NCBI RefSeq assembly: GCF_025836975.1
Contig: NZ_CP107548.1
Location: forward strand, 3,038,001-3,102,000
Origin: Pollutimonas sp. M17
Lineage (GTDB): Bacteria > Pseudomonadota > Gammaproteobacteria > Burkholderiales > Burkholderiaceae_B
Direction of reading: 5' to 3'
Length of the DNA stretch: 64,000 bases
A program made the translations under genes and the position numbers. Positions 53,701 to 63,120 of this stretch are shown piece after piece. Numbering within the stretch: position 1 is the stretch's first letter; each line of letters begins with the position of its first letter. The notes under the pieces are model-generated. The model was given only the letters and a program-made list of their open reading frames with translations, ran no database searches and was not told where the DNA came from.

Positions 53701-54472
53701 CTTCCTGCTCCTTGGCGGCGGCCTTAGCTTCATCACCCGCGGACGGATTCTTGTCCTTCTTGCTTTCCGCCTCCTGGGTCGCGGGCGGCGGAGCGATGTA
53801 GCGATGCGCGCACAGGGGCGAGTCGTCCCCCACGCCCACTGCCCTGGTCGCCAGGCGGGCCTGCATGGGCCAGGGGTCCTGCAATGCCTGCAGCACCACC
53901 TCGCCGTCAAATCCGGCCTTGAGCATCTCGTGCTCGACCTCCAGGCGCTGCAACACCAGCTGGCCGCCCTTTTCATCCAGCGCAAGCGCCGTGGACAACG
54001 AGCCAACCCGCAAGGGGAGCGGCTCTCCGTCCTGTGAAACACGCAGTTCGCCAACCGCAAAGCGGTCAACGGCCACGCGCACCGGCAAGGCGGGCATCTT
54101 GAAGGGTTCAGAGGGCGGTTCGGCTTCGGGCCCCGGAAGCAAGTCGGCATCCACCATGTCGGCCGACAGGTCGGCCACATGCAGGCGGCGGTCCAGCAAT
54201 TCGCGCCACTCGACCCTCAGATGGAAACCGCTCAGCTTCAGCGCCACGGCCTGCGGCACGGTCATGGAAAATTCGCTCACCCGCAAGCCGGTCCAAAGCG
54301 TGCCCGACACGCCACGCGCCTGGCCGTCGAACTGCTGGGCGGCGGTGATCAGGGCCCAGCGGGTACCGGGCTGCGTCGCCGCCACCCAGTAGACGAAGCC
54401 GCAGACCGCCGCGACCAGCAGCACAAGCGGCGGCACCAGCCACAGCAGAAGACGGCGCAACACAGTAATCAA
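50747..54472 (-). CDS. tamB: translocation and assembly module protein TamB
   Basis: A 1241-residue inner-membrane-anchored periplasmic protein of the AsmA/TamB class. One TM helix at about 9-32 (LWLVPPLVLLVAAVCGFVYW) is followed by a long beta-rich groove. The C-terminal DUF490 domain (about 880-1241) ends in LARGLTAEVTAGTVNGLAL with a final aromatic YRWFSRD, typical of TamB. A Glu/Lys/Ala-rich insertion (about 215-245) is low complexity. With TamA it bridges the envelope and helps outer-membrane protein insertion or phospholipid transport. It overlaps tamA by four bases. Confidence 0.95.
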   Translation of the reverse strand: MITVLRRLLLWLVPPLVLLVAAVCGFVYWVAATQPGTRWALITAAQQFDGQARGVSGTLWTGLRVSEFSMTVPQAVALKLSGFHLRVEWRELLDRRLHVADLSADMVDADLLPGPEAEPPSEPFKMPALPVRVAVDRFAVGELRVSQDGEPLPLRVGSLSTALALDEKGGQLVLQRLEVEHEMLKAGFDGEVVLQALQDPWPMQARLATRAVGVGDDSPLCAHRYIAPPPATQEAESKKDKNPSAGDEAKAAAKEQEGGNEDGDRGGAAACTLDIETTLAGTLDAMKLVVSGAGQGMSIDVDANLAPRAAFPLKDATAALHLADGSLLESRLDWTSEVLDGAVHDRLQGTLKTEKLDIGRLAGPVIPPAVVSMASEFDVQLLDRDQVRSAEVAIDFAKGTTWNKEALSGRLSARIVNEAKPVPAAEQEPGSSGAGTGGQPGTAAEAEGDARVQVETAIDQPLWTGLQLAAVDMDLRLGSNHLKADGSLGASDSRLKLDLAAPELAAFWPALPGGVRLRGEVAGTLARHKADLDAQYTPPNSKAQEVGSAPVAAHAVLEGGWGPGPSDQDRLEGWRGTLAMLDTEHAGLGVKLARPARIAFVPSALAPAWQWQVGDTRIDFLMSSRSLFTLDHKASRGGAGRWETQGAIAHLPVSPRLIADLRKKLDPAFREQEQRGGVKIKSDEGSDLAEIVLSLDWKLAFAGALEGQAHIARVSGDVMVPAEPAFPLGLQELAVDLVARRAGEAASRLSAEARVATAKMGRVSASASTLLHASPGGGLFLDPKDAKTVKVDADIDDLGWTSLLLDDAMELGGAVQARVQLNSKPDGSWDTGGTITGSKIRVVRIDDGIRLLDGTLAARLQGDRLILDKLSFPAVLRVTPKEWRTAEWVGTNPDAKGGSLTLSGDWNLFESQGLVNIDLYRYPLLQRSDRYAMVSGKLSLDAGLPRIALKGALTADAGWFDLDVLGGVPTVDGDVVVLRPGETQKEVSAPMDVSMDLELDLGPRFYLTGYGVNSGLVGKLHVMMAEGKLTAMGALRTRGGAIEAYGQRLQLRRGAITFQGDIASPVLDIEALRTGLAVEAGVRVAGTAKRPRIDLVSYPAVSEIEKLSWLLLGHGPNDSGGDVALLLSVGTSFLGSGEPFYRKFGVDEVSIRSGDLGAAGSILPVESVVSGLDSGTSDIERKFITVSKGLAGGITLSIQQALSDTGTVGRASYRLARGLTAEVTAGTVNGLALVYRWFSRD

Positions 54473-56241
54473 AACGCAATACCCAGGGAAAAGTGCAGCC
54501 GCAGGCGCTTGTCGCGCTGGCCGTAGGCCAGGTCCACGAAAAACGGACCGGCCGGCGTGCGGAAGGCCATGCCTACGCCATAACCCAGCGACATCTTCAT
54601 CTGCCCGAAAGAGGCCGCCGCATCACCCGCGTCCACAAAGAAGTTCATGCCCAGTTGCTCGGTGAAGTAGTGCGTGTACTCGACGCTGCCCACCGCCAGC
54701 GCCGGAGCTCCGATGACGGCATCGCCGCGATGCAGGCCTATGCTTTGGTAGCGGTAGCCGCGGATCGACCGGGCGCCCCCCGTGCGATAGCCGAAGTCCT
54801 GCGGCAGGCGATCCGTCTTGGACCATACCTTGCCGACCTCGCCGCGAACGGTCAGGACGTCGCGCCGCCCGACCGGCCACCACTTCTGCACACGCAGGCT
54901 GGAACGATAGAAGCGTTCGGCCTTGTCCAGCGTAACGCCGGCGCCAAGGCCGAAGTCGATCAGGTTGCCTTCGCGCGGGTCGTACTTCTTGTCCACGTCG
55001 CGCCGCAGCCATTGCCAGGTGCCCACCAGCGTGGGCACCTCGAAACCGGGCGCGCCGCTGATGCGGGTCTTGTCGTGGGCGGCGATCAAGCCCCATTGCG
55101 TTTCGTATTCGACCCGACTGTCGCCCGCCGCCTTGCGTTCCTGGCGCCGCTTCCAGCCCAGGCCGGCCCGGGTATTGTCCAGGCCCTCGATGTCCGAGTG
55201 CTCATACAGCACGCCCACGCTGTCCTTGTAGCCGCTGGTTGTGGGCGGCAGATGCACGTCGAAGAAAGCACGCTGGCGGTCCTTGTCGACGCCGGCGCCG
55301 GTTTCTATCCAGACCGGCTGCCCAAAGACGACATTCTGGCGATACAGGCCCTCGACGCGGACGCCGTGGTCGCTGTCCACGCCCAGGGAAGTGGTCACCC
55401 GCCGGGCCGGCGCTTCGGAAACCTGGACGCGCACCGGCAGCTCCACTTCGCCGTCGGGCAGGGTCTTCCTGGCCGACTCGTCCTGATCCAGCGTGACGAA
55501 AGCGCCGCGAAAGAAGGACGTGGATTGCAGGGCCTGCTGCCACTCATCCAGCAGATCCTGGTCGTAAGGGTCGCCCGGCGTGTAGCGCACATAGCGGTCG
55601 ATCAGGCTGGCCGGCACACGCTTGAGCCCGATCACGGTGACCTCGCCCATGGTGACGCGCGGCCCGCTTTCCACCTGGACCGACAAATCGGCCACGGCCT
55701 CTTCGGCATTCACCGTGGCCTGCGTCGAGGCCAGCCGCGCAAAATAGAAATCCTTTCGGCTGACGTCGTCGAGCAGGCCCGCCTTGGCCCTGCTCCAGGC
55801 CTCGTTCACGAACGGCATGCCCTGCGTCAGCGGCCATTGCTCCTTCAGCGACTGGACGCGCGCAGCGAACTCGGGCCGCTCGATCTGTCCCGTGAAACCC
55901 AGCTTGACGCTCGATACGTGGGTGAGTTCGCCAGGCTCGATGGTGATGTCCCAGGCTTCGCCGTCCAGCCCCTCGCTGACCTCCAGCGTGACCGTGGGTG
56001 CATAGTAGCCCTGCGTCTGCAGGGCCGATATGGTCGCATCGTGGGCGCGCCGCCGCAGGCGCGAGACTTCGCCGCCATCCTGATCTTCGGCCAGCCGGGT
56101 GATGGCCTGGACCGCGCTGTTGATGGATTGCAAAGCCTCAGGGGGAATCCCGCCCGGGTCGATGATGACCTCGGGCGGAGCCGCATGGGCGCTCTGGGCA
56201 ACACCCCATGCCAGAAACAGGCAAACCGCTCGAGCCCGCAT
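54469..56241 (-). CDS. tamA: translocation and assembly module protein TamA (Omp85 family)
   Basis: A 590-residue outer-membrane protein. A signal peptide ends in GVAQSAHA at about residue 20. Three POTRA-like domains follow (about 30-270), including VTMGEVTVIGLKRVPASLI, then a 16-strand Omp85 barrel with the RGYRYQSIGL motif (VRGYR-like, lid lock) near residue 495 and a C-terminal LRLHFSLGIAF ending in Phe as expected for BamA recognition. The ATG was chosen for the signal peptide. It is followed directly by tamB; mrp lies five bases... upstream on the same strand in the opposite order of the envelope genes, ending just before tamA begins. Confidence 0.95.
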   Translation of the reverse strand: MRARAVCLFLAWGVAQSAHAAPPEVIIDPGGIPPEALQSINSAVQAITRLAEDQDGGEVSRLRRRAHDATISALQTQGYYAPTVTLEVSEGLDGEAWDITIEPGELTHVSSVKLGFTGQIERPEFAARVQSLKEQWPLTQGMPFVNEAWSRAKAGLLDDVSRKDFYFARLASTQATVNAEEAVADLSVQVESGPRVTMGEVTVIGLKRVPASLIDRYVRYTPGDPYDQDLLDEWQQALQSTSFFRGAFVTLDQDESARKTLPDGEVELPVRVQVSEAPARRVTTSLGVDSDHGVRVEGLYRQNVVFGQPVWIETGAGVDKDRQRAFFDVHLPPTTSGYKDSVGVLYEHSDIEGLDNTRAGLGWKRRQERKAAGDSRVEYETQWGLIAAHDKTRISGAPGFEVPTLVGTWQWLRRDVDKKYDPREGNLIDFGLGAGVTLDKAERFYRSSLRVQKWWPVGRRDVLTVRGEVGKVWSKTDRLPQDFGYRTGGARSIRGYRYQSIGLHRGDAVIGAPALAVGSVEYTHYFTEQLGMNFFVDAGDAAASFGQMKMSLGYGVGMAFRTPAGPFFVDLAYGQRDKRLRLHFSLGIAF

Positions 56242-56245
56242 TAAA

Positions 56246-57331
56246 TCAAGTCTTCCTTGCCACGACCGTGGGCATTTTTCCGGACATATCGCGCGGCAGG
56301 GCCGCCACATTGGCCGCTATGCCTTGCGCAATATCGTTATAGGCCTTGGCCGCCTCGCCCTTGGGGTCGGCGACCACGGTGGGATTGCCTGAATCGGTCT
56401 GGGTTCGTATGTTCAGTTGCAAGGGCAATGCGCCCAGCCAGGGCAAATTGAATTCCGCCGCCATGTTGCGCCCGCCGTTTTCACCAAAAATGGGCTCGGC
56501 ATGGCCGCAATGGGTGCAAATGTGCACAGACATGTTTTCGACCACGCCCAGCACCGGAACGTTCACTTTCTGGAACATGCGCAAGCCCTTGCGCGCGTCG
56601 GCCAGAGCCAGGTCCTGCGGCGTCGTAACGATGACGGCGCCGGTCAGCGGCACCTTCTGCGCCATCGTCAAGGCAATATCGCCGGTTCCGGGCGGCATGT
56701 CGACGATCAGGTAGTCCAGGTCGTTCCAGTTGGTCTGGTTCAGCAACTGCGTCAGCGCCTGCGTCACCATCGGGCCGCGCCAGATGGCCGGCGAATCCTC
56801 TTCAATAAGAAAACCGATGGAATTGGCTTGCAAGCCATGGCCCACCAGAGGTTCCATGGTCTTGCCGTCCAGGCTCTTGGGCTTGCCCGACAGGCCCAGC
56901 ATGATGGGTACGCTGGGGCCATAGATGTCGGCATCCAGCAGTCCCACCCGGGCGCCCTGGTTCAGCAGCGCCAGGGCGATGTTCACGGCGGTCGTGCTTT
57001 TGCCCACGCCGCCCTTGCCCGACGCCACGGCGATGATGTTGCGCACATTGGGCAAGGGCCTCAGGCCCGGCTGTACGGCATGGGTCTGTATGGCGGTCTT
57101 CGCGTCCAGCGATTTCAAGTTCAAGCCCAATGCCGCCAAAGCGGTTTCAATCCGTTTCTTCAATTCCGTCAGCCCATTGTGCGATGGATAACCAAGGGGT
57201 ACAGTGATATCTATATCCGCTCCATTCAACTGTATTTCACAGTTTTTCGCCGTAACGGCAAGCTTCTTCTTGGTGTGGGGGTCCATCACTTCGGATAGCG
57301 CACCCAGTATTTGTTCAGGATTTAAGCTCAT
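56246..57331 (-). CDS. apbC: Mrp/ApbC-type iron-sulfur cluster carrier ATPase
   Basis: A 361-residue P-loop protein. An N-terminal MIP18-like (DUF59) domain covers about 1-80, then the deviant Walker A ASGKGGVGKSTT at about 103-114, DADIYGPSVP (Walker A' region) and DMPPGTGDIALT. The bridging cluster Cys pair is in HICTHCGHAEP near residue 270. It carries and transfers [4Fe-4S] clusters in the cytosol. The ATG at MSLNPEQ was chosen; an earlier in-frame codon adds ten unconserved residues. Its stop is four bases before the tamA start codon. Confidence 0.95.
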   Translation of the reverse strand: MSLNPEQILGALSEVMDPHTKKKLAVTAKNCEIQLNGADIDITVPLGYPSHNGLTELKKRIETALAALGLNLKSLDAKTAIQTHAVQPGLRPLPNVRNIIAVASGKGGVGKSTTAVNIALALLNQGARVGLLDADIYGPSVPIMLGLSGKPKSLDGKTMEPLVGHGLQANSIGFLIEEDSPAIWRGPMVTQALTQLLNQTNWNDLDYLIVDMPPGTGDIALTMAQKVPLTGAVIVTTPQDLALADARKGLRMFQKVNVPVLGVVENMSVHICTHCGHAEPIFGENGGRNMAAEFNLPWLGALPLQLNIRTQTDSGNPTVVADPKGEAAKAYNDIAQGIAANVAALPRDMSGKMPTVVARKT

Positions 57332-57459
57332 GACTATAGGCCTTGCTTGAAATAAGTACACCGAAGCCTCAAGAATAGCGGATAGAAGAATTAATTTTCC
57401 CCAAACGAACGCTCGGATTGGGGGAATTATTTTCCCCTGACGGGGTCTACGTAATCAAT

Positions 57460-57708
57460 ATGAATACATTTAATCAAATTCTCCGCGGTATCTTGTTTCT
57501 GGTGCTGGCCGTTTTCGGCATGGCCATGGCATTCATATTCATGATTTCCACCGCAATCGCCGTCGCCATCCTGTACGTCGTGGCGCGCATCAAGGGCCGC
57601 CCCTTCGGCGTGAAGGCATACTGGGACGAGCGCCGTCGGCCCGATTCGGCCAAAAACGTCTTCAAAAACAAGGACGTGACCGACATCGAGATGCGCGAAA
57701 TCCCCTAA
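57460..57708 (+). CDS. small membrane protein (function unknown)
   Basis: An 82-residue protein with one long or two close membrane helices (about 8-42, LRGILFLVLAVFGMAMAF then IFMISTAIAVAILYV), then a basic-acidic cytosolic tail with GVKAYWDERRRPDS and IEMREIP. I know no named family. The ATG lacks a clear ribosome site. Upstream, GGGGAA-N5-TTCCCC (57421-57437) is a small dyad. It is divergent from apbC and 238 bases before metG on the same strand. Confidence 0.75.
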   Translation: MNTFNQILRGILFLVLAVFGMAMAFIFMISTAIAVAILYVVARIKGRPFGVKAYWDERRRPDSAKNVFKNKDVTDIEMREIP

Positions 57709-57946
57709 GGGACAAAGCGGGCGCCCATCATACCCAGCGCACGCCCGCCCGATGGCGTTCGCACACCAAACTTAACAATTCATCACCAATCCGCAGAATC
57801 GGATGCATGTCCGGAGCCGAAATCGGGTCATGGGCGGCCGCGCCTTGCCCGCCTGCTATGCTTGCGTGTTCAGCATGATCCGGGGGAAAGCCCTAAAATT
57901 GGCAGTTCCCCGCTTTTTCTCAATCTTTTCATAGACATCTTCCGAC

Positions 57947-60019
57947 ATGCCTCGCACGCTATTCGTAACCACTGCCCTGCCTTACGCCAACGGTTCCTTC
58001 CATATCGGCCACATCATGGAATACATCCAGGCCGACATCTGGGTGCGTTCGATGCGAATGTCGGGGCACACGGTGCATTTCGTGGGCGCGGACGATGCCC
58101 ATGGGGCGCCCATCATGCTCAAGGCGGAAAGCGAAGGCATCACGCCGCAGGCCCTGGTGGCCCGCTATGCCGGCGAGCGCCCCCAGTACCTCAATGGCTT
58201 CCACATCGAGTTCGACCATTGGCACTCCACCGATTCGGCCGAAAACATCGCGCTGTCGCAGGACATCTACCGGCGCCTTAAAACGGCCGGCTTCATCGAC
58301 ACGCGCACCATCGAGCAGTTCTACGACCCTGTAAAGGGCATGTTCCTGCCCGATCGCTACATCAAGGGCGAGTGCCCGCGCTGCCATGCCAAAGATCAGT
58401 ACGGCGACTCCTGCGAAGTTTGCGGGGCCGTGTACGCGCCCACCGAGCTCATCGATCCGTATTCCACGCTGACCAAAGCGACGCCGGTGCTGAAGTCGTC
58501 CGAACACTTCTTTTTCAAGCTGTCCGACCCGCGCTGCGTCGAGTTCCTGCAAGCCTGGACCACCGGCAGCAATGCCAGCGGCAATAAGCGCCTGCAAGCC
58601 GAAGTGCTGGCCAAGACCCGCGAATGGCTGGGGACGGGCAGCGACGACGGCGAAGCCAAGCTGGCCGACTGGGACATCTCGCGCGACGAACCCTATTTCG
58701 GCATTCCCATTCCGGACGCCCCCGGCAAATACTTCTATGTCTGGCTGGATGCGCCGGTGGGCTACCTGGCCTCACTGAAAGCCTATTGCGACAAGCAGGG
58801 CCTGGATTTCGATGCCCTGACCGCGCCCGACAGCAGCACCGAACAAGTGCATTTCATCGGCAAGGACATCGTGTATTTCCACGCCCTGTTCTGGCCCGCC
58901 ATGCTGAAGTTCTCGGGCAGGAAGACGCCCGACGGCCTGCACGTGCACGGCTTCATCACCGTCAGCGGCGAGAAAATGTCCAAAAGCCGCGGCACCGGCA
59001 TCTCGCCGCTGCGCTACCTGGAACTCGGCATGAATGCCGAATGGATGCGCTATTACATCGCGGCCAAGCTGAACTCCCACGTCGAAGACGTGGACTTCAA
59101 TCCCGACGACTTCATCGCACGCGTCAACAGCGACCTGGTCGGCAAGTACGTGAACATCGCCAGCCGCGCCGCCAATTTCATCAGCAAGCATTTCGACGGC
59201 CAACTGGCCTACCTGGGCGACACCCAGGTCCTGCAAGACGAACTGGCGCAAGTGGCGGAAACGGTGCGCGCCGATTTCGAACTGCGCGAGTACGGCCGCG
59301 CCATACGCCGCATCATGGCCCATGCCGACCAGATCAATCAGGCCTTCGACGCCGCCCAGCCCTGGGTCATGGCCAAAGGCATCGCCACCGCCGGCGACGA
59401 ACAGAAAGCCGGGCTGCAGAATGTGTGTTCCCGCGCCCTGGCCGGCTTCAAGGCCTTGTCGGTCATGTTGACCCCTGTGCTGCCGGAACTTGCCGATAAA
59501 GTCGCGCGCGACCTGTTCGGCGCAACGGACGCCTTCCGCTGGCCCGACGCCGGCCAGCTGCCCGCGCAGATCGCCCCCTTCAAGCACCTGATGCAGCGCG
59601 TCGAGCCCAAGATGCTGGACGATCTTTTCGAGCCGCCCGCCGAGCCCGTACCCACGCCTGGCGGCGAAGCCATCGCCGAAACCATAGACATCAAGGATTT
59701 CGCCAAGGTCGACCTGCGCATCGCCCGCATCGTCCACTGCGAAGCCGTCGACGGCTCCGACAAGCTGCTGCGCCTGACCCTGGATGTGGGCGAAGGCCGC
59801 CACCGCCAGGTGTTCTCCGGCATCAAGGCGTCGTACCAGCCGGCCGACCTGATCGACAAGCTGACCGTATTGGTCGCCAATCTGGCTCCCCGAAAAATGC
59901 GCTTCGGCGTATCCGAGGGCATGGTGCTGGCCGCCAGCCACAACGACGAGAAAGCCGATCCCGGCATCTATATTCTCGAGCCCTGGCCGGGCGCACAGCC
60001 CGGCATGCGCATCAGTTAG
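57947..60019 (+). CDS. metG: methionyl-tRNA synthetase
   Basis: A 690-residue class I synthetase of the long, dimeric type. The HIGH motif is at 19-22 ([13 protein letters not shown]), the KMSKS motif is in [12 protein letters not shown] near residue 345, and zinc knuckle Cys pairs are in [18 protein letters not shown]. An anticodon-binding domain follows, then a C-terminal tRNA-binding (EMAPII-like) domain from about 585 with [18 protein letters not shown]. The start ATG gives [16 protein letters not shown] as in other family members. A cation efflux gene begins two bases after its stop. Confidence 0.98.
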   Translation: MPRTLFVTTALPYANGSFHIGHIMEYIQADIWVRSMRMSGHTVHFVGADDAHGAPIMLKAESEGITPQALVARYAGERPQYLNGFHIEFDHWHSTDSAENIALSQDIYRRLKTAGFIDTRTIEQFYDPVKGMFLPDRYIKGECPRCHAKDQYGDSCEVCGAVYAPTELIDPYSTLTKATPVLKSSEHFFFKLSDPRCVEFLQAWTTGSNASGNKRLQAEVLAKTREWLGTGSDDGEAKLADWDISRDEPYFGIPIPDAPGKYFYVWLDAPVGYLASLKAYCDKQGLDFDALTAPDSSTEQVHFIGKDIVYFHALFWPAMLKFSGRKTPDGLHVHGFITVSGEKMSKSRGTGISPLRYLELGMNAEWMRYYIAAKLNSHVEDVDFNPDDFIARVNSDLVGKYVNIASRAANFISKHFDGQLAYLGDTQVLQDELAQVAETVRADFELREYGRAIRRIMAHADQINQAFDAAQPWVMAKGIATAGDEQKAGLQNVCSRALAGFKALSVMLTPVLPELADKVARDLFGATDAFRWPDAGQLPAQIAPFKHLMQRVEPKMLDDLFEPPAEPVPTPGGEAIAETIDIKDFAKVDLRIARIVHCEAVDGSDKLLRLTLDVGEGRHRQVFSGIKASYQPADLIDKLTVLVANLAPRKMRFGVSEGMVLAASHNDEKADPGIYILEPWPGAQPGMRIS

Positions 60020-60021
60020 CC

Positions 60022-60933
60022 ATGAGTCCGCACTTTGCCCCCGATCGCCAGATCGCCGGGCACCGCAGCACCCTGGTGAGCGTCGCGGTCAACATCGCGC
60101 TCACCGCCATCCAGCTGGTCGTCGGGCTGTTCGCGCATTCGCAGGCCCTGGTCGCCGACGCCATTCATTCGCTGTCCGACCTGGTGTCCGATGGCGTCGT
60201 CCTGGTCGCCAACAAGCACAGCCAGAAGGCGCCCGATGCCGATCACCCCTACGGCCACAGGCGCTTCGAGACGGCCGCCTCGCTCATCATCGGCGCCCTG
60301 CTGCTGTCGGTGGGCATAGGCATGCTGTGGAGCAGCTTCGTCAAGCTGCAAAGCCCGCAAGCCATTCCCGAAGTGCACAGCGCCGCGCTGGCCGTCGCCC
60401 TGCTGGCCCTGGCTTCCAAGGAGTTGCTGTTCCGCTACATGCTGCGCGTCGCCAAGCGGGTGCGCTCGTCCATGCTGGTCGCCAATGCCTGGCATGCCCG
60501 CTCGGACGCCGCCTCCTCCCTGGTGGTGGCGCTGGGCATCCTGGCCAACCTGGGCGGCTTCCACCTGGCCGATCCGCTGGCGGCGCTGGTGGTGGGGCTG
60601 ATGATCATACGCATGGGCTGGCGGTTTTTCTTCAGGTCCTTCAACGACCTGATGGATTCGGCCGTGGACGATGAAACCGAGGGACGGATACGCGGTTACC
60701 TGTTATCGACCCCCGGCGTGCACGGCATACACGGACTGAAGACCCGCAAGCTGGGCGACATGATCTGGGTGGAGGTCGACCTGGAAATGGACGGCGACCT
60801 GACCATCACCCAGGGTCACGCCATTGCCACGGAGGCGCGCAAGCGGGTCATGCAGAACGAGCCCGTGCTGGACGTGATGACGCACTTCGATCCGGTGCAT
60901 ATGCCGGCGGGAAGGAGCGGCGAGAGTAGCTGA
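60022..60933 (+). CDS. cation diffusion facilitator family transporter
   Basis: A 303-residue inner-membrane transporter with six predicted TM helices. The metal site helices carry DAIHSLSDLVSD (TM2) and ANAWHARSDAASS (TM5), the HxxxD patterns of CDF proteins. The cytosolic C-terminal domain (about 215-295) has GIHGLKTRKLGDMIWVEVD and the HAIATEARKRV His-rich site. Likely exports Zn, Fe, Co or Mn in exchange for protons. It is translationally coupled to metG (two-base gap). Confidence 0.93.
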   Translation: MSPHFAPDRQIAGHRSTLVSVAVNIALTAIQLVVGLFAHSQALVADAIHSLSDLVSDGVVLVANKHSQKAPDADHPYGHRRFETAASLIIGALLLSVGIGMLWSSFVKLQSPQAIPEVHSAALAVALLALASKELLFRYMLRVAKRVRSSMLVANAWHARSDAASSLVVALGILANLGGFHLADPLAALVVGLMIIRMGWRFFFRSFNDLMDSAVDDETEGRIRGYLLSTPGVHGIHGLKTRKLGDMIWVEVDLEMDGDLTITQGHAIATEARKRVMQNEPVLDVMTHFDPVHMPAGRSGESS

Positions 60934-60958
60934 GGTCACCAACGGCCAGCCAGCAGCG

Positions 60959-61660
60959 TTAAGCCAAGCTGCGCACCTTGGCTTCCAGTTCCAGCTTCAA
61001 GCCTTCGGGCAGCGGCATCTGGCGAGCGAGTTCATCCAGATAGGCGCGCTCCATATAGCTTTGCTCGTCGATGACCAGCAGGCTGGCCAGGTACACCTCG
61101 GCGGCCTGCTCCGGCGTTGTCGCCAATGCCGCGGTTTCCATGGGATCGGCCGGCTTGGCCAATTGCGCGTCGAACCAGGCTCGGTCGGCGGCGTGATTGC
61201 TTGCCTTGGCAATTTCCGCATCCAGCAACTGGCGCTCTTCGGCGCCTATGTGCCCATCCGCCTTGGCGGCGGCGATCATCGCCGCCAGAATGATGCGGCT
61301 GTGCTCTTCGAGTTGGCTGGCGGGTATCGCCGCCGGCGCCGGAATCGGTTGCGGCGCAATTTGCGCCGGGTTGGAAACCGCCGCCTGCTCGGCCGACTTC
61401 TGCTGCCAGTCCTGGTAGGTCTTGAGCGCCAGGGCGCCCAGCGCCGCAGCGCCGCCGTATGCGGCCACGCTGCCGCCCATCTTGCGGAACTTCTTGTTGC
61501 CCAGGAGCAGCCCCAAAGCACCGCCGGCCAGCGCGCCGCCGCCAAAGCCGCCCAACGTCGAGCCCAGGCCCGGCGCCGCCTGGTTCACCTTGCTGCCGGC
61601 ATCCTGCGCCAGGCTTTGGCCGGATTGAAGAACTTGCTGCAACAGCTGCTGTATGGACAT
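60959..61660 (-). CDS. DUF533 / TerB-like protein
   Basis: A 233-residue protein of the YebE (DUF533) type. The N-terminal part has glycine-rich, hydrophobic stretches (GSTLGGFGGGALAGGALGLL at about 33-52), which may associate with the membrane, then a Pro/Ala-rich linker and a C-terminal helical TerB-like domain (about 115-233) with AAMIAAAKADGHIGAEERQ, an EF-hand-like acidic loop. TerB-like domains are linked to tellurite and envelope stress, but the function here is unknown. It converges on the cation efflux gene. Confidence 0.88.
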   Translation of the reverse strand: MSIQQLLQQVLQSGQSLAQDAGSKVNQAAPGLGSTLGGFGGGALAGGALGLLLGNKKFRKMGGSVAAYGGAAALGALALKTYQDWQQKSAEQAAVSNPAQIAPQPIPAPAAIPASQLEEHSRIILAAMIAAAKADGHIGAEERQLLDAEIAKASNHAADRAWFDAQLAKPADPMETAALATTPEQAAEVYLASLLVIDEQSYMERAYLDELARQMPLPEGLKLELEAKVRSLA

Positions 61661-61854
61661 ATCGGTTTACCTGTTTTGAAGTAAAAGGAACGCCACGGCA
61701 TGCCGCCGGCATTCAAGAGATCTATTGTTGACCCGATTTCAGACGGCAGGTTCCCGAAGAATTGCACATTCCGGTCAGGGCGATTGCTTTAAATGGATCG
61801 AGGCAAGGGCCGGCGAAAATGCGGATCGTCCACGCCCATCACCTATCGCAGCCA

Positions 61855-62271
61855 TCAATCTCGCGAAAAGGGCCTGCCGGCAAAATCAACAGTGACCAGA
61901 TTGCCATCAAGCTGGCCCATGCCGGGCGAGTTCAAGGGCATGCCGGGCGCTGAAACACCCTTGACGGACGAATCCGCCAGCAGCTTGCGCACCGCATTGG
62001 CCGGCACATGGCCTTCGATCACCTGCCCGGTGCCCTCCACCACGCCGGTATGGCAAGAACTTAAATTCATCGGCACGCCCAGCTTCTGCTTGACCGTGGC
62101 CATATCGGCGGTTTTTATGGCTTTGACTTCAAAGCCCGCATCGCGCATGTGCTGTACCCAGCCGGAACAGCATCCGCAGTTGGGGTCCTGGTAGACAGTG
62201 ATGGCGCTATCCGCCGCATGGGCGACGGTCGCCGCGGCCGCCAGGGCCGCCATGGTGAGCCAGGTTTTCAC
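61855..62271 (-). CDS. DUF411 periplasmic protein (probable metal-binding)
   Basis: A 138-residue exported protein: signal peptide MKTWLTMAALAAAATVAHA, then a mature domain starting VYQDPNCGCCSGWVQHM, with the CxCC metal-type motif that names the DUF411 family. A further Cys is in LSSCHTG and His in GHVPANAVRKLL. Relatives occur in copper- and other metal-resistance clusters. The start shown is a GTG with GGAG eight bases upstream; an upstream TTG in the same frame has no ribosome site. It lies 35 bases downstream of the GntR gene on the same strand. Confidence 0.88.
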   Translation of the reverse strand: MKTWLTMAALAAAATVAHAADSAITVYQDPNCGCCSGWVQHMRDAGFEVKAIKTADMATVKQKLGVPMNLSSCHTGVVEGTGQVIEGHVPANAVRKLLADSSVKGVSAPGMPLNSPGMGQLDGNLVTVDFAGRPFSRD

Positions 62272-62306
62272 GATAGAACTCCAGATTCGTTTCAAGGAAA
62301 TTTACT

Positions 62307-63062
62307 TCAAGACATCAACAGCTGTCTTCCGTTGGGAGGGATGTACGCGTATTGCACATAAATGGCATCGCCTCTTGTATCTCGTGCAACGATGTCCAGG
62401 CGTGCGCCAACCGTTCCCTTTGGCAATTTCAGCGCCTGCGTAACGAAAGCCGGAAGAGGCTGGACGCTCATTTGCTCTGTGTACGAGGCCGTCCGCTGGC
62501 GGTACCTTCGGAACAAAAGGTCCTTGAAACTGACACCGTTCAGCTTTGCCGTGTCGATGGACGTCAACTCGGGAAAGCGGATGGTGCAGAAGAAGATGCG
62601 CACATATAGAGAGAACTCGTTGTTGATGGAAAACTCACGGTCTATGCAGACAATTTCGCCGCTATCGAGAAAAGCATCCCAAGGACCCGCTTCCTTCACG
62701 ATGAAGCGCTTCAGCACCGTGGTGTAGATCGGCAAGATTCCATCGCCGGCATCGTCGACGAAGCGGAAGTGCTGGAAGGGCCCGCCCAAAGGATGAGACT
62801 GTTTCGCGACAAAGGTTCCAGAACCATGGCGCCGAACGAGAATGCCTTCATCGACCAGCATGCGCAACGCCCGCTGCACCGTACCCAGGCTGAAGCCCGA
62901 AGCCTGCACCAGCACATCTTCAGCGGGCAACTGCTCTTCCGCCTTCCACCGCCCCGCCGCTATCTCTTCCGCCAGGGCGTTCTTCAACTGCAAATACCTT
63001 GGCAAGCCTTCGGGACCAGCCAAGCGGATATCGGGTAGCGAGCGGGAGGGTCTTATTGTCAT
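62307..63062 (-). CDS. GntR/HutC-family transcriptional regulator
   Basis: A 251-residue regulator. The winged HTH (about 15-85) shows PRYLQLKNALAEEIAAGRW, PAEDVLVQASGFSLGTVQRALRML (in two parts) and GILVRRHGSGTFVA. The C-terminal UTRA ligand domain covers about 105-245. It is divergent from the NIPSNAP-dehydrogenase operon. The 135-base gap holds a perfect dyad AGTCCT-N4-AGGACT downstream of a TTGACA box, so it probably represses that operon until a metabolite binds. Confidence 0.93.
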   Translation of the reverse strand: MTIRPSRSLPDIRLAGPEGLPRYLQLKNALAEEIAAGRWKAEEQLPAEDVLVQASGFSLGTVQRALRMLVDEGILVRRHGSGTFVAKQSHPLGGPFQHFRFVDDAGDGILPIYTTVLKRFIVKEAGPWDAFLDSGEIVCIDREFSINNEFSLYVRIFFCTIRFPELTSIDTAKLNGVSFKDLLFRRYRQRTASYTEQMSVQPLPAFVTQALKLPKGTVGARLDIVARDTRGDAIYVQYAYIPPNGRQLLMS

Positions 63063-63120
63063 GGCGATAGTTTATCTCCAGGTCGGAATGACTGTTGCAT
63101 AAAAAAAATCGGCTTTGGCC

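Noticed and set aside
57717-57748. GCGGGCG/CGCCCGC inverted repeat after the small membrane protein gene
   Set aside because: The 7-bp stem has an 18-base loop and no T-tract, so it is not a convincing terminator.
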